This document shows, piece by piece, positions 1 to 7,948 of a stretch of DNA of 64,000 nucleotides. The translations under genes were made by a program, and so were the position numbers. Position 1 is the first letter of the stretch. Every line of letters starts with the position of its first letter. The stretch covers positions 868,001 through 932,000 of the forward strand of contig CBDIDH010000001.1 in NCBI GenBank assembly GCA_965277595.1. Reading direction: 5' to 3'. This DNA is from CBDIDH01 sp965277595 (GTDB taxonomy: Bacteria; Planctomycetota; Planctomycetia; Isosphaerales; Isosphaeraceae). Under the pieces are notes generated by a model that was given only the letters and a program-made list of their open reading frames with translations, was not told the origin of the DNA and did not search any database.

Positions 1-278
1 GCGTCGAGAACGTCCATTTCGAGGGCTCCGCCTTCTTTCCAGCGGTCAAGACCTTGCGCAAAGGCGGTCAGCGTGGCCTCGCCGAGCGCCTGAGCCAGGC
101 TCGATCCGCTCTCGCGGGCGAGGTCGGAGATCACGCCGCGGACGAGGTCCAGGGTCTTCGCGTCGCCGATCTCGGCGGCGAAGGCACGAATCAAGGGGCC
201 GACGATCCGGGCCTCGATCTCGCGCTGCTGAAGCAAGGTCAGATGAGGTCGATCGGTCGTAAAAGGTTCGCCAGCCAT
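1..278 (-). CDS. Possible L-2-amino-thiazoline-4-carboxylic acid hydrolase family protein, N-terminal part
   Basis: The gene runs off the left edge of the window, so only about 92 N-terminal residues are visible, starting at the ATG complementary to 276-278. The visible part is mostly helical and reads LLQQREIEARIVGPLIRAF near residue 15, then a segment ending in WKEGGALEMDVLDA. This pattern resembles the start of the ATC hydrolase family (PF14196), whose characterised member opens the thiazoline ring during cysteine synthesis from ATC; many members have no known substrate. It lies 30 bp downstream of a response regulator on the same strand, so the two are probably co-transcribed. The family call rests on pattern memory only, and the active-site part lies outside the window. 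Confidence 0.5.
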   Translation of the reverse strand, partial: MAGEPFTTDRPHLTLLQQREIEARIVGPLIRAFAAEIGDAKTLDLVRGVISDLARESGSSLAQALGEATLTAFAQGLDRWKEGGALEMDVLD

Positions 279-308
279 GACTTGAAAGGCCCGTCGTGGA
301 AGGTCGAA

Positions 309-695
309 TCAGACCTGAAGCGCCCGAAGGCGATCGAGCAAGGCCGGGAGGTCAATCGGTTTGGTGATAAAATCGACGGCGCCGGCGGCTCGGGCCTGGG
401 CCTCGGCCTTGAGGGTTGCGTCCGCGGTAATGGCGACGACAGGGATGTCGGCCGTCAAGGGGTTGGCGCGGAGCTGGCGGATCAGTTCGACGCCGTCCAT
501 CTCGGGCATTAAAAGGTCGGTCATGACGAGCTGGGGACGAAATTCGGTGATACATTCCAGGGCTTCGCGGCCGTCGTTCGCTTCCATGACTTCATAACCA
601 TGAATTCGAAGCAGACGCCCGAATGCATATCGTAAGAATGGGGCATCCTCGACGAGCAGGACGCGCGGGAGCTTATCATCATGAACCCAGGGCAT
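309..695 (-). CDS. Single-domain response regulator (receiver)
   Basis: A 128-residue stand-alone CheY-like receiver domain. All signature positions are present: the acidic pair in VLLVEDA, the phospho-acceptor Asp in MTDLLMPEMDG, the switch Thr in AITADAT and the invariant Lys in TKPID. There is no output domain, so it should act by protein interaction, as in phosphorelay or chemotaxis-like signalling. The ATG complementary to 693-695 was chosen over the upstream in-frame start because it follows a GGAG about 10 nt away and the receiver fold begins ten residues later. The next gene on the same strand starts 30 bp downstream. No cognate histidine kinase is visible. Confidence 0.9.
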   Translation of the reverse strand: MPWVHDDKLPRVLLVEDAPFLRYAFGRLLRIHGYEVMEANDGREALECITEFRPQLVMTDLLMPEMDGVELIRQLRANPLTADIPVVAITADATLKAEAQARAAGAVDFITKPIDLPALLDRLRALQV

Positions 696-1060
696 GGCGC
701 GGAACTCCGTCACAACACGCGGCAGGGCTGTCAACCGCCAGCTGCGATGTCCTGAACGCTCGTCAAGACCTAGCATACGTGACGTTGGTTCGAGAATCGA
801 GACGTCACGCCACGGATAGGAACATAAACCGAAAAATCACTCTGTGCAAACGTGAAGCCAAAATCGCAACACCGATTCAGAGGACGCTTCCCGTCAACAA
901 CACCGGCTGTTCCGGCAAGGGTGAAACGCCGATCTTGAAACGGAAGCCTTTCGATCGTTTTGGGAGCGGATCGCGTTGTCGGATGCTGGCGATCGGCGTA
1001 AGATGCGCAGGAGAGGTCACATCGTGCGTACCGATCGAGCTTTGGGCGAGGATCTTGGGA
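696..1060. other. Intergenic region without recognised gene
   Basis: This stretch separates the divergent response regulator and esterase genes and should hold promoters for both. Open frames across it are extensions of the esterase frame without initiation signals. I see no convincing -35/-10 pair, RNA gene or repeat. Confidence 0.4.
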
Positions 1061-2026
1061 ATGGTGCTTGAGAAGGCGCGTCGCCGCCTCGTTGCGTTCG
1101 GGGCGTCGACCCCGGCTCGGACCCTTGCCTGGATCGCGCTTCTCGGGGCGTCGGCCTGGCTGGTCCGGCTGGAGGTCGCGCGCGCTGATCGGCCCGAAGG
1201 GGTCAGGGCGGTCACGGACCTTGTTTATCGCGAGGTTGACGGGCGTCGGTTGCGCCTGGACGTCTACCTGCCCGATGACGGTTCGCCGATTGCCTCGGGG
1301 TCGAAGCGTCCCGCGCTGCTGGCGATTCACGGCGGCGGCTGGCGAGGCGGCGGCAAGGGGGATTACGGCCGGTCGCTCGCCCCTCTGGCGAGGCGGGGCC
1401 TGGTGGTCGTCGCCGTTGAGTATCGGCTCTCGGTTCCCGGCAAGCCAAGCTGGCCGGGGAACCTCGACGACGTCCGTGAGGCGGCCCGTTGGGTTCGCTC
1501 GCACGCGGCCGATTTTGGCGTCGATGCCGATCGGATCGCCGTGATTGGCGCCTCGGCCGGTGGGCATCTCGCGCTCTTGCTGGGGAACGCCCCGGCGGGC
1601 GATCCGGCCCACGTTCGCGCCGTGATTGATTTTTATGGGCCGACCGATCTGCGCGAACTGTACGATCGGCGGACACCGGCCGACAAGGCGATCCGGATGC
1701 TTCTGGGAGGCTCACCCGAGGCATTTCCCCGGCGTTACGAAGCCGCCTCGCCGATCCGACAGGTCGCGCCGGGGACGTCGCCGGTCCTGATTCTTCACGG
1801 TCTGGAAGACAGGCTCGTGCCCCTGGATCAGTCGCGATCGCTCGCCGAGGCACTGGGGCGGGCCGAGGTTCCGTATCGCCTGCTCACCGTCGCCGAGGCC
1901 CGGCACGGGTTCGGCCTGAAGGCGGGTCAACGCGATTTTGTCCCGGAAATCCTTGAATTTCTCGAAGGCGTCTGGGGTTCGCCGTCGCGCGTCGTCTTGC
2001 CGGCGGTTCCGCTTCACCGATCCTGA
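1061..2026 (+). CDS. Alpha/beta hydrolase, BD-FAE/esterase-lipase type
   Basis: A 321-residue protein with an N-terminal hydrophobic segment (residues about 20-45, LAWIALLGASAWLV) that may be a signal anchor. It is followed by an alpha/beta hydrolase domain of the hormone-sensitive-lipase/feruloyl-esterase type. Visible motifs are the oxyanion loop HGGGW near residue 90, the nucleophile elbow GASAGG near residue 165, the acid in GLEDRLVP and the catalytic His in ARHGFG near the C-terminus, giving a full Ser-Asp-His triad. It probably hydrolyses carboxyl esters, perhaps acetyl groups on polysaccharides; the substrate cannot be read from sequence. The ATG at 1061 was preferred over the longer open frame starting at 623 because the esterase homology and hydrophobic segment begin here and a GAGG lies upstream. 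Confidence 0.85.
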   Translation: MVLEKARRRLVAFGASTPARTLAWIALLGASAWLVRLEVARADRPEGVRAVTDLVYREVDGRRLRLDVYLPDDGSPIASGSKRPALLAIHGGGWRGGGKGDYGRSLAPLARRGLVVVAVEYRLSVPGKPSWPGNLDDVREAARWVRSHAADFGVDADRIAVIGASAGGHLALLLGNAPAGDPAHVRAVIDFYGPTDLRELYDRRTPADKAIRMLLGGSPEAFPRRYEAASPIRQVAPGTSPVLILHGLEDRLVPLDQSRSLAEALGRAEVPYRLLTVAEARHGFGLKAGQRDFVPEILEFLEGVWGSPSRVVLPAVPLHRS

Positions 2027-2073
2027 TCGCTGACGTTCGCACGTTTTGTTTACAGGAAATTTTCCAGGTGGAT

Positions 2074-2105
2074 CAAGAATTGCAAGATCAGATTCTTGCG
2101 TTTTT
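2074..2105 (+). terminator. Putative intrinsic terminator after the esterase gene
   Basis: CAAGAAT (2074-2080) pairs with ATTCTTG (2092-2098) and is followed by CGTTTTTC. The stem is only 7 bp and not GC-rich, so it is a weak candidate, but its position 48 bp after the esterase stop fits. Confidence 0.4.
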
Positions 2106-2245
2106 CGGTGAGACCTGAGAGATTCAAAAGGGTAGACACTCGAAGGCGTTGACAGGTTCTCACCGTTTCGCCTTGCGAGATCTCCCGAGGGGCGGGAGTG
2201 AGTCCGTGCCCGTTCGATCCTGACATGGATGGTAAAGGAGGAGCC

Positions 2246-3517
2246 GTGGCATCCCAGACACAAGGCGCCGGTCTGGCTCAACACCTACCCATCAACCCGG
2301 AATTTGCAACGCCGATCGATCGGATCTTGCAAACGGCCGGCGACCGCCCCGACGTTGATACTCTACCCGTCACCGCCGACCCCGCCGCCGATCATTCCGA
2401 CGAGAAGCTGGCCCTTCGCCGCGCTGACGTTGAAGAAAAGCAGCGGCGGATTCAGGACCTGCTTGACGCGACCGACCACGATGCCGTCGTTCTCGGCCGG
2501 GCCGATTCGATCGCCTGGTTCACCTCGGGGGGTGATCTGGGCGTGGATCTCGGTCCCGAGACCGGCTCTGTTTTGCTCTACATCAACAGGACCGGCCGGG
2601 CGGTTGTCACCGACAACGTTCAGAGCGCCCGGGTTTTTGAAGAAGAACTCGCGGGGCTCGGCTTTCAGCTCAAGGAACGCCCCTGGTATGGCGATCCGGG
2701 CCGGATCATTGATGAGCTGGGGCATAACAAGCGGGTGATCTGCGATCTTGGTCCGCATCGACATGCCTGGTCGCGCGAGGGGGACCCGCTTCGAACCTTG
2801 CGGATTCCTTTGACCCCATTTGAACGCCAGCGCCTTCGCGAGCTTGGCCGAACCTTGACCCTGGCGGTTGAGGCGACCTGCCGGAATTTTGACCAGGGCG
2901 AGAAAGAAGCCGACGTCGCGGGACACCTGGCGCATCGTCTTGTCCGTGAAGGGGTTGTGCCGGTTGATCTGCGTGTTTCGGGGGATGATCGCCTCGATCG
3001 CCACCGTCAGCCGGTCTTCAAGGCGGCGCCGATTCACAAACGGGCGACGATCACGGTGACCGGGCGGCGGTTCGGCCTTTGCGCCACGGTCTCGCGGACA
3101 GTGACCTTCGGCACGCCTGACGACGCCTTTCGGAGCAAACACGCGCTCGCGGCGATGGTGGACGCCACCTGTATTTATTTTTCCAGGTCTGGCGAGCCGG
3201 TCTCTGAGGTCTTTCGACGCGCCCGACGGATTTACGAGAAATTTGACCACCCGCACGAGTGGACGCTCGACTATCAGGGGTTCATCACCGGCTATGCGCC
3301 GCGCGAGGTGATGCTCTTGCCGGAGAGCCCCTTGAAGCTGGCGCCGGGGACGGCGATTTGCTGGGGACCGAGCGTCGGCCCGGCCCGATCGTCGGACACG
3401 ATGGTCGTGGACGCTCGCGGCGGCTTTGAACTGGTCACCGCCGCGCAGGAGTGGCCCAAGGTTGACATCGCCGTGAAGGGCTTTGCGATCCCCCGTCCGG
3501 GCATTCTTGAGCGCTGA
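2246..3517 (+). CDS. M24 (Xaa-Pro aminopeptidase-like) homologue with metal ligands lost
   Basis: About 423 residues: a creatinase/prolidase N-terminal domain (residues about 50-190, with DAVVLGRADSIAWFTSGG) followed by an M24 pita-bread domain. In active M24 enzymes the metal is held by two Asp, one His and two Glu. Here the expected first Asp is replaced (TITVTGRRFG), the second by Ser (CATVSRTVTFG), and the Glu positions near the end by Trp and Ser/Asp (ICWGPSVGPARSSDTMVV). The protein is therefore predicted to be a non-peptidase, perhaps a binding or scaffold protein. The start is GTG at 2246, because a near-perfect Shine-Dalgarno (AAAGGAGGAG, 2234-2243) sits 4 nt ahead of it; ATG at 2225 lies upstream of that signal. 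Family assignment is good; loss of activity is inferred from motifs. Confidence 0.75.
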   Translation: MASQTQGAGLAQHLPINPEFATPIDRILQTAGDRPDVDTLPVTADPAADHSDEKLALRRADVEEKQRRIQDLLDATDHDAVVLGRADSIAWFTSGGDLGVDLGPETGSVLLYINRTGRAVVTDNVQSARVFEEELAGLGFQLKERPWYGDPGRIIDELGHNKRVICDLGPHRHAWSREGDPLRTLRIPLTPFERQRLRELGRTLTLAVEATCRNFDQGEKEADVAGHLAHRLVREGVVPVDLRVSGDDRLDRHRQPVFKAAPIHKRATITVTGRRFGLCATVSRTVTFGTPDDAFRSKHALAAMVDATCIYFSRSGEPVSEVFRRARRIYEKFDHPHEWTLDYQGFITGYAPREVMLLPESPLKLAPGTAICWGPSVGPARSSDTMVVDARGGFELVTAAQEWPKVDIAVKGFAIPRPGILER

Positions 3518-3679
3518 TCGATCTGACATCGGTCATCACGACCACTCTTTCCGCCCGTTCTCAGGTTCCGATGGGTGTCCTTCCCACCGCCATTTCTGAA
3601 CATTCAAGGCCCGCGAGCGAAGTAGGATTAGCGAGGAAGCGGGCGCAAGAGCCCGTTCGCGGAAAGGTTGGGTAGGCTC

Positions 3680-4477
3680 ATGCGTAGGTTCTCCTGGAAG
3701 TTGGGCAGGGTGGCCGGGATCGATGTCTTCGTGCACCCGACGTTTTTACTGATCCTCCTCTTTCCCCAGATTCGGGACGGGGGATTGTTCGTTCTCTCGA
3801 TCGTTCTGGCGATGTTCGGATGCGTCTTGCTCCACGAGTTTGGGCATGCGCTGATGGCTCGTCGGTACGGGATCGAGACGAAGGATATCACGCTCTATCC
3901 GATTGGCGGCGTGGCCCGGCTGGTTCGGATGCCGCGATCGCCGGGCGCTGAGCTGGCGATTGCCCTGGCGGGTCCGGCGGTGAACTTCGCGATTGTCGCG
4001 GGGCTGCTCGTCCTTCAACTCCTCGGCCTCTTCCGGGGCTGGGACGAGGTTTCGGAAGCCTTGATCGGGTTGAACCTGATGCTCGGCCTTTTCAACCTGA
4101 TCCCTGCCTTCCCGATGGACGGGGGCCGGGTGCTTCGGGCCTTGCTCAGCGGTTGGCTCGGCAGGCTCAGGGCGACGCAGGTCGCGGCGGGCCTCGGGCG
4201 GGTGTTGGCGGTGGCTTTTGGGCTTTATGGCCTGCTGGTCGGGCCGTGGAACTGGGCCATTCTCGCCGCGTTCATCTATGTAGTCGGAAGCATGGAGCTT
4301 GCGAGCGTCGCCTCGGAAGAGAATCGCCGCCTGTACGATGGCGACTCCGACGGAATCTGGACCGCGCCGCCGGGTTATCGGTGGGTTCAGCAAGGGCAGG
4401 GTGCCTGGCAACTGGCGCCGATCGTCGTGCATCCTCATCAGGGCAACGTCAGGAACCGACCCCGATGGAACAGCTAA
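3680..4477 (+). CDS. Site-2 protease family (M50B) membrane metalloprotease
   Basis: A 265-residue polytopic membrane protein. The zinc motif HEFGH (LLHEFGHALMARRYG, residues about 53-67) lies in a transmembrane helix, and the third ligand motif is seen as NLIPAFPMDGGRVLRALL near residue 150. YPIGGVARL between them is typical of the SpoIVFB-like branch of intramembrane proteases. The family cleaves transmembrane segments of anti-sigma or regulatory proteins. No CBS or PDZ domain is present; the C-terminus is a short soluble tail. ATG 3680 was chosen; an in-frame TTG lies four codons upstream. The 3' end overlaps the next small gene by 13 bp. Confidence 0.9.
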   Translation: MRRFSWKLGRVAGIDVFVHPTFLLILLFPQIRDGGLFVLSIVLAMFGCVLLHEFGHALMARRYGIETKDITLYPIGGVARLVRMPRSPGAELAIALAGPAVNFAIVAGLLVLQLLGLFRGWDEVSEALIGLNLMLGLFNLIPAFPMDGGRVLRALLSGWLGRLRATQVAAGLGRVLAVAFGLYGLLVGPWNWAILAAFIYVVGSMELASVASEENRRLYDGDSDGIWTAPPGYRWVQQGQGAWQLAPIVVHPHQGNVRNRPRWNS

Positions 4478-4686
4478 CGTCCGTTGTCGAACTTGGCGTG
4501 GCCGAAGCGTATGACCTCTTGACCGAACGCTTCGGCCTCACCGACCTTCCTCCGCTCGACGCGATCGAGTACGAGGACTGGGGCCGCGATTTCCTTCTCA
4601 GCCGGTTCACTGAGATCCCCGCCGAAGCGTTGGCCAAGGCGGGGGTCACGCTTGCCGATGGCAACGCGGGGCGGCCTCTGGAGTAA
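4465..4686 (+). CDS. Small conserved-looking hypothetical protein overlapping the site-2 protease gene
   Basis: A 73-residue acidic protein starting at ATG 4465 inside the end of the protease gene (13-bp overlap, different frame), so translation is likely coupled. The sequence begins MEQLTSVVELGVAEAYDLL and looks like a small helical soluble protein with no cysteines, signal peptide or membrane segment. I do not recognise a family. The overlap suggests a partner of the protease or a simple operon passenger. Coding status is supported by position, balanced composition and the coupling arrangement only. Confidence 0.55.
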   Translation: MEQLTSVVELGVAEAYDLLTERFGLTDLPPLDAIEYEDWGRDFLLSRFTEIPAEALAKAGVTLADGNAGRPLE

Positions 4687-4716
4687 GGGTTCCGGGACGG
4701 ATCGCCAATACAATTC

Positions 4717-4786
4717 AAAGGACAGAGGGCAAAGGACAGAGGGCAAAGGACAGAGGGCAAAGGACAGAGGGCAAAGGACAAAGGGC
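4717..4786. repeat. Five tandem copies of a 14-bp unit
   Basis: The unit AAAGGACAGAGGGC occurs at 4717-4730, 4731-4744, 4745-4758 and 4759-4772 exactly, and at 4773-4786 with one substitution (AAAGGACAAAGGGC). The 14-mer is itself two 7-bp halves (AAAGGAC/AGAGGGC), the same period as the dispersed hairpin repeats elsewhere in the window. It lies between convergent genes. Confidence 0.95.
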
Positions 4787-4825
4787 GAAGCCAGGAAGGC
4801 TTGAGTCGACGTCCAGCCCGGTGAG

Positions 4826-5152
4826 TCAGTTTGACCAGGGGCGAACGACGGCCGTGACGGTGAGATCGGGATCGTCCTGGTCGATGACCTGGATGCGAAG
4901 GCCCGGCTCAACGGGGACGGTTCGCGCCAGCCAGAGGCTCAGGCAGGTGCAAACTCGCTCGTCAAAGGTGCCCAGGGGAGCCCGACTGATCAGGGTGGCC
5001 GAGACCTCGGCGGTGCGGACGCGGACGGTCCACTCGGACCCTGGCACGCAGCGGTCGAGAAAGGCGTCGATCCGGGCCGGATCGTTGACCGTCGCCAGGG
5101 CCTCGATCCGGTCGACCTCTCGGGCTTCGGGCAAGGGGCGAGGGTTGGGCAT
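4826..5152 (-). CDS. Hypothetical protein
   Basis: A 108-residue protein read from the ATG complementary to 5150-5152. The longer frame to 5233 adds a low-complexity Pro/Gly stretch without a start signal. The body (GSEWTVRVRTAEVSATLI ... VCTCLSLWLARTVPVEPGLRIQVID) suggests a small alpha/beta domain. I recognise no motif, signal peptide or membrane segment. It is followed on the opposite strand by the 14-bp tandem repeat and preceded by a fragment of the dispersed hairpin repeat. Function unknown. Confidence 0.55.
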   Translation of the reverse strand: MPNPRPLPEAREVDRIEALATVNDPARIDAFLDRCVPGSEWTVRVRTAEVSATLISRAPLGTFDERVCTCLSLWLARTVPVEPGLRIQVIDQDDPDLTVTAVVRPWSN

Positions 5153-5270
5153 GAACGGGCTCGGTCCGTGGGTCAACCTGGGTCCGCCCGACCCCCCCGG
5201 CGGGGCCGGTCCGTCACTGACGCAATCACTCACTCACTCACTCGATTGACAAGTGGTCGAAAATTCGGTT

Positions 5271-5306
5271 CGAGGACCAATGTCCAAGGACCGATGACCA
5301 AAGATC
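5271..5306. repeat. Fragment of the 7-bp-unit hairpin repeat
   Basis: GAGGACCAATGTCCAAGGAC followed by CGATGACCAAAGATCA carries four to five units of the GACCRAK type. Only one arm is recognisable, so this is a partial copy of the family seen complete at 34813-34919. Confidence 0.6.
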
Positions 5307-5341
5307 ATGAAAGACAAGAGCTTGGGAAGGTTTTCGGGCGG

Positions 5342-6586
5342 TCATTGATCCTTGTCGACCTGAAGAATCGCCGCGGTGTAGTTGACGAGGTCGCCTTGCT
5401 CGCGGGAGATCCGGGCCAGACGCGCGGGGCGCCCGGCACGCTGGCAAAGCTGGGGCACTCCCGGGCAAAAGAGCGAGGCTTCGGGAAGACCGGCGAGGTA
5501 TTCCGAGGCCACGTCAATCGCCTCGTCGAGCCGGCCGAGCCGCACGAGAAGGCCGACAAGCACCTGCGCGGCGACGGGATCGTTGCGGTTGGGTTCGCCG
5601 AAGCCGAAGTCGGGCTCGGGGTCTTCGTTGGTCGTTTCGGTCGAGGGGGGGGCGAGCTTGCTTCGGAAGTGGACGACGGCCGCGTCGACGTCCTGGCCGA
5701 GCAAGGCCCGGAGGAAAATCGCGTGGTCCTCGTAAACGTCGTCAAAGGGGGGATCGCCCTCGTACCGATGGCGGACGGAGAGTCGTCGGCCGTACTCGGT
5801 GAGGTCGAGGGCGAGGGCGATCGTCGCTGGATCGGCGATCAAGGGGGAGACCCGGACCGTGGACGAGAGGTGCGAGACGTCGATGTGATACGCCTCGTCG
5901 GTAAAGAGCCAGTCGCGGCCCGCGACCAGCGAGGCGATGGGCGTCCCTTCGGGGGGGATCGGCTGCCCGCGCTGGGCGATCTCGGAACGGAGGTTGGTGA
6001 CAAGGTGGTCGTGAAGCTGATGGACAAGCTTTTCGGCGCAGGACTGCCTGGTCGCCTCATCGCGGGGCAGGTGCTCGAAGGCCGAGATTGCCGAGCAGGT
6101 TCCGTAATGCTTGAGGATCAGCTCAAACCCCTTGCGCGGGTGTGCCCCCTGGTTGAAGGCAACTTCCACAACCTGGCCGAGCCGCTCGTCACCCTCGGCC
6201 GGCTCATACGCTTCAAGCGCCTGAACAACCGGCTCGGTCTCGCCAATCGCCCGGTAATAGGGAAAAGCGGCGGCGATCTCTCCGGCCGCGAGCAGCTTGC
6301 CGCCAACGGTGCGGATCGCCTCGACGTAACGCCCTTCATAGCGCTCGCGGAGATCGGCGGGTGTGTCGGAGAGACCGCCGGTCGCGACGAGCGGAAGGCC
6401 GAGGTCGTGCCGGGCCTTGAGCAAGAGCGCATCGAGCAGGGGGCGATAATCGCCCGCCTCATCGAGCCGTTGAACGAGCAGGTCAATCGCCGCCGAGGCG
6501 CCCGACTGCCGGAAGGTCTGGTCGAGGGCGTCGAACGTCGCGGCGGCGGGGGCGGGCGCGGTCGTCTGGGCCGTGGCTTCGCTCAT
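5342..6586 (-). CDS. Hypothetical protein with TPR-like helical C-terminus
   Basis: A 414-residue cytoplasmic protein, mainly alpha-helical, with no signal peptide or membrane segment. An Ala/Thr-rich linker (residues 1-20) precedes helical hairpins. Near residues 330-375 LVRLGRLDEAIDVASEYLAGLP is typical of a tetratricopeptide-like hairpin. I recognise no enzyme motif. A good Shine-Dalgarno (AAGGAGA) precedes the ATG. It starts 29 bp after the stop of the LOG-family gene on the same strand, so the two are probably one operon. Homologues that I recall are annotated only as planctomycete hypothetical proteins. Confidence 0.7.
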   Translation of the reverse strand: MSEATAQTTAPAPAAATFDALDQTFRQSGASAAIDLLVQRLDEAGDYRPLLDALLLKARHDLGLPLVATGGLSDTPADLRERYEGRYVEAIRTVGGKLLAAGEIAAAFPYYRAIGETEPVVQALEAYEPAEGDERLGQVVEVAFNQGAHPRKGFELILKHYGTCSAISAFEHLPRDEATRQSCAEKLVHQLHDHLVTNLRSEIAQRGQPIPPEGTPIASLVAGRDWLFTDEAYHIDVSHLSSTVRVSPLIADPATIALALDLTEYGRRLSVRHRYEGDPPFDDVYEDHAIFLRALLGQDVDAAVVHFRSKLAPPSTETTNEDPEPDFGFGEPNRNDPVAAQVLVGLLVRLGRLDEAIDVASEYLAGLPEASLFCPGVPQLCQRAGRPARLARISREQGDLVNYTAAILQVDKDQ

Positions 6587-6615
6587 CCTGCGGGTCTCCT
6601 TGACGACGGTCGGAC

Positions 6616-7542
6616 TTACTGGGCGTCGGCCTTGGCCGGGTTCGGGGCGGTCGCGGGAGCGCCGGGGGGATCGGCATCGAGCTTGGCCCCCTCGGACCGT
6701 TTCCAGGTGGTCCAGCAGTGGGTCTTGTAACAGTCGACCATGATCTCACGCGCTTCGTCCAGCGAATCCGTCATGATCAGCAGGTTGAGATCCTCGGCCG
6801 AGATCGTTCCGGCGGCAAGCTGGGTATTTTTGATCCAGTCAATCAGCCCTGTCCAGTAGCTGGAACCGTAAAGGACGATCGGAAACCGGTTGATCTTTTG
6901 GGTCTGGACGAGCGTCAGGGACTCAAAAAGTTCGTCGAGCGTGCCGAAACCGCCGGGAAAGATCACGAATCCGTTCGAGTATTTCACGAACATCGTCTTC
7001 CGTACGAAAAAATAGCGGAAGTTGATGGAGAGATTCAGGTAAGGGTTGGAAGACTGCTCAAAGGGAAGCTCGATGTTGCAGCCGATCGAGAGTCCTCCCG
7101 CCTCGCGGGCGCCTCGGTTGGCGGCCTCCATGATTCCCGGCCCGCCGCCGGTGATGACCGCGAAACCGGCCTCGGCGAGCAAGGCGCCGAGCTTGCGGGC
7201 GTCGTCGTAATAGGGCGTGCCTTCAAGGATTCGGGCCGATCCAAAGACCGAGATCGCCGCGCCGACTTCCGCGAGGGCGTTGATGCCGTGGACGAATTCT
7301 CCCTGGATTCGTAGCACCCGCCAGGGGTCGCTGTGCGTGAACTCGGCGAGCTCCGGAGCGCGAGCCCGAGGGGATGTCGGCACGTCGCGGTTGAGGAGCT
7401 GCTCATCCTCGGTGACGCGGACGCGGTTCGCCGCCGCGCGTTTACCGACCGGGGCGTTGGTTTTCGGCTCATCGGCGTGGCCGTTTGTTCTGGGTTCGGA
7501 CGGGTGATCGTCCCCGGTGTTTTGATTCTTGGCGAGATCCAT
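6616..7542 (-). CDS. LOG-family nucleotide 5'-monophosphate phosphoribohydrolase (TIGR00730)
   Basis: A 308-residue protein. The first 75 residues are hydrophilic and probably disordered; the Rossmann-like LOG domain follows. Both signature loops are visible: GGGPGIMEAANRGA near residue 135 and PGGFGTLDE near residue 200, the latter holding the catalytic Glu. LOG enzymes cleave nucleotide monophosphates to base and ribose 5-phosphate, including cytokinin nucleotides. The long N-terminal extension before VFGSARI is typical of the larger bacterial LOG class, sometimes assigned to nucleotide salvage. Start at the ATG complementary to 7540-7542; an upstream in-frame start would add 13 basic residues. 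It heads a two-gene operon with the downstream helical protein. Confidence 0.85.
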   Translation of the reverse strand: MDLAKNQNTGDDHPSEPRTNGHADEPKTNAPVGKRAAANRVRVTEDEQLLNRDVPTSPRARAPELAEFTHSDPWRVLRIQGEFVHGINALAEVGAAISVFGSARILEGTPYYDDARKLGALLAEAGFAVITGGGPGIMEAANRGAREAGGLSIGCNIELPFEQSSNPYLNLSINFRYFFVRKTMFVKYSNGFVIFPGGFGTLDELFESLTLVQTQKINRFPIVLYGSSYWTGLIDWIKNTQLAAGTISAEDLNLLIMTDSLDEAREIMVDCYKTHCWTTWKRSEGAKLDADPPGAPATAPNPAKADAQ

Positions 7543-7948
7543 CTTCAACTCGATCCTCAACGTCCTGGTACGTCTTGGCAAGCAAAGCAGGGGGGATGAT
7601 CACACTTCGGAATACCTCGGGCGTTGACAACCCCCCTTCGCTCCGCCCTGGCTCATCGGCGGACGGTGAGCCGCGTTGTAAGGCATTGTACGCATGGGTT
7701 TGCGTCGGGCCTACCCCCCGTCGCGATCGCGTTGCCCGATCGCGACTTGGGGACGGCGTGAGAAGGGCGAAGGATCGAGGATCGATGGCCAAATGGCGGA
7801 TATTTTTCGGTCATTGGTCCTCGTTCATCGGGACTTTGCAATTCTCCTGGTAGGCTGACACATCCTCGCGTGCGACCACGCGGTCGGCTAGAATGGCGAG
7901 ATAACGCCCTCTGGCCAAGGTCCCTCGAAGCGCCGAGTCTCCTCATCC
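7543..7948. other. Divergent promoter region between the LOG gene and hemE, with repeat fragment
   Basis: About 400 bp without a gene. It holds one arm of the hairpin repeat at 7808-7850 and should contain the outward promoters of both flanking genes. No clear -35/-10 pair was identified. Confidence 0.4.
7808..7850. repeat. Right arm of the 7-bp-unit hairpin repeat
   Basis: Reads GGTCATTGGTCCTCGTTCAT and then CGGGACTTTGCAATTCTCCTG, the same right end as the copy at 25418-25530. The left arm (from about 7772) is decayed to two or three weak units. Confidence 0.65.

Noticed and set aside
4717..4786. CRISPR array
   Set aside because: The 14-bp units are directly adjacent with no spacers, and no cas gene is present.
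5215..5244. TCAC microsatellite (three to four units)
   Set aside because: Too short and imperfect to be listed as a repeat of interest.
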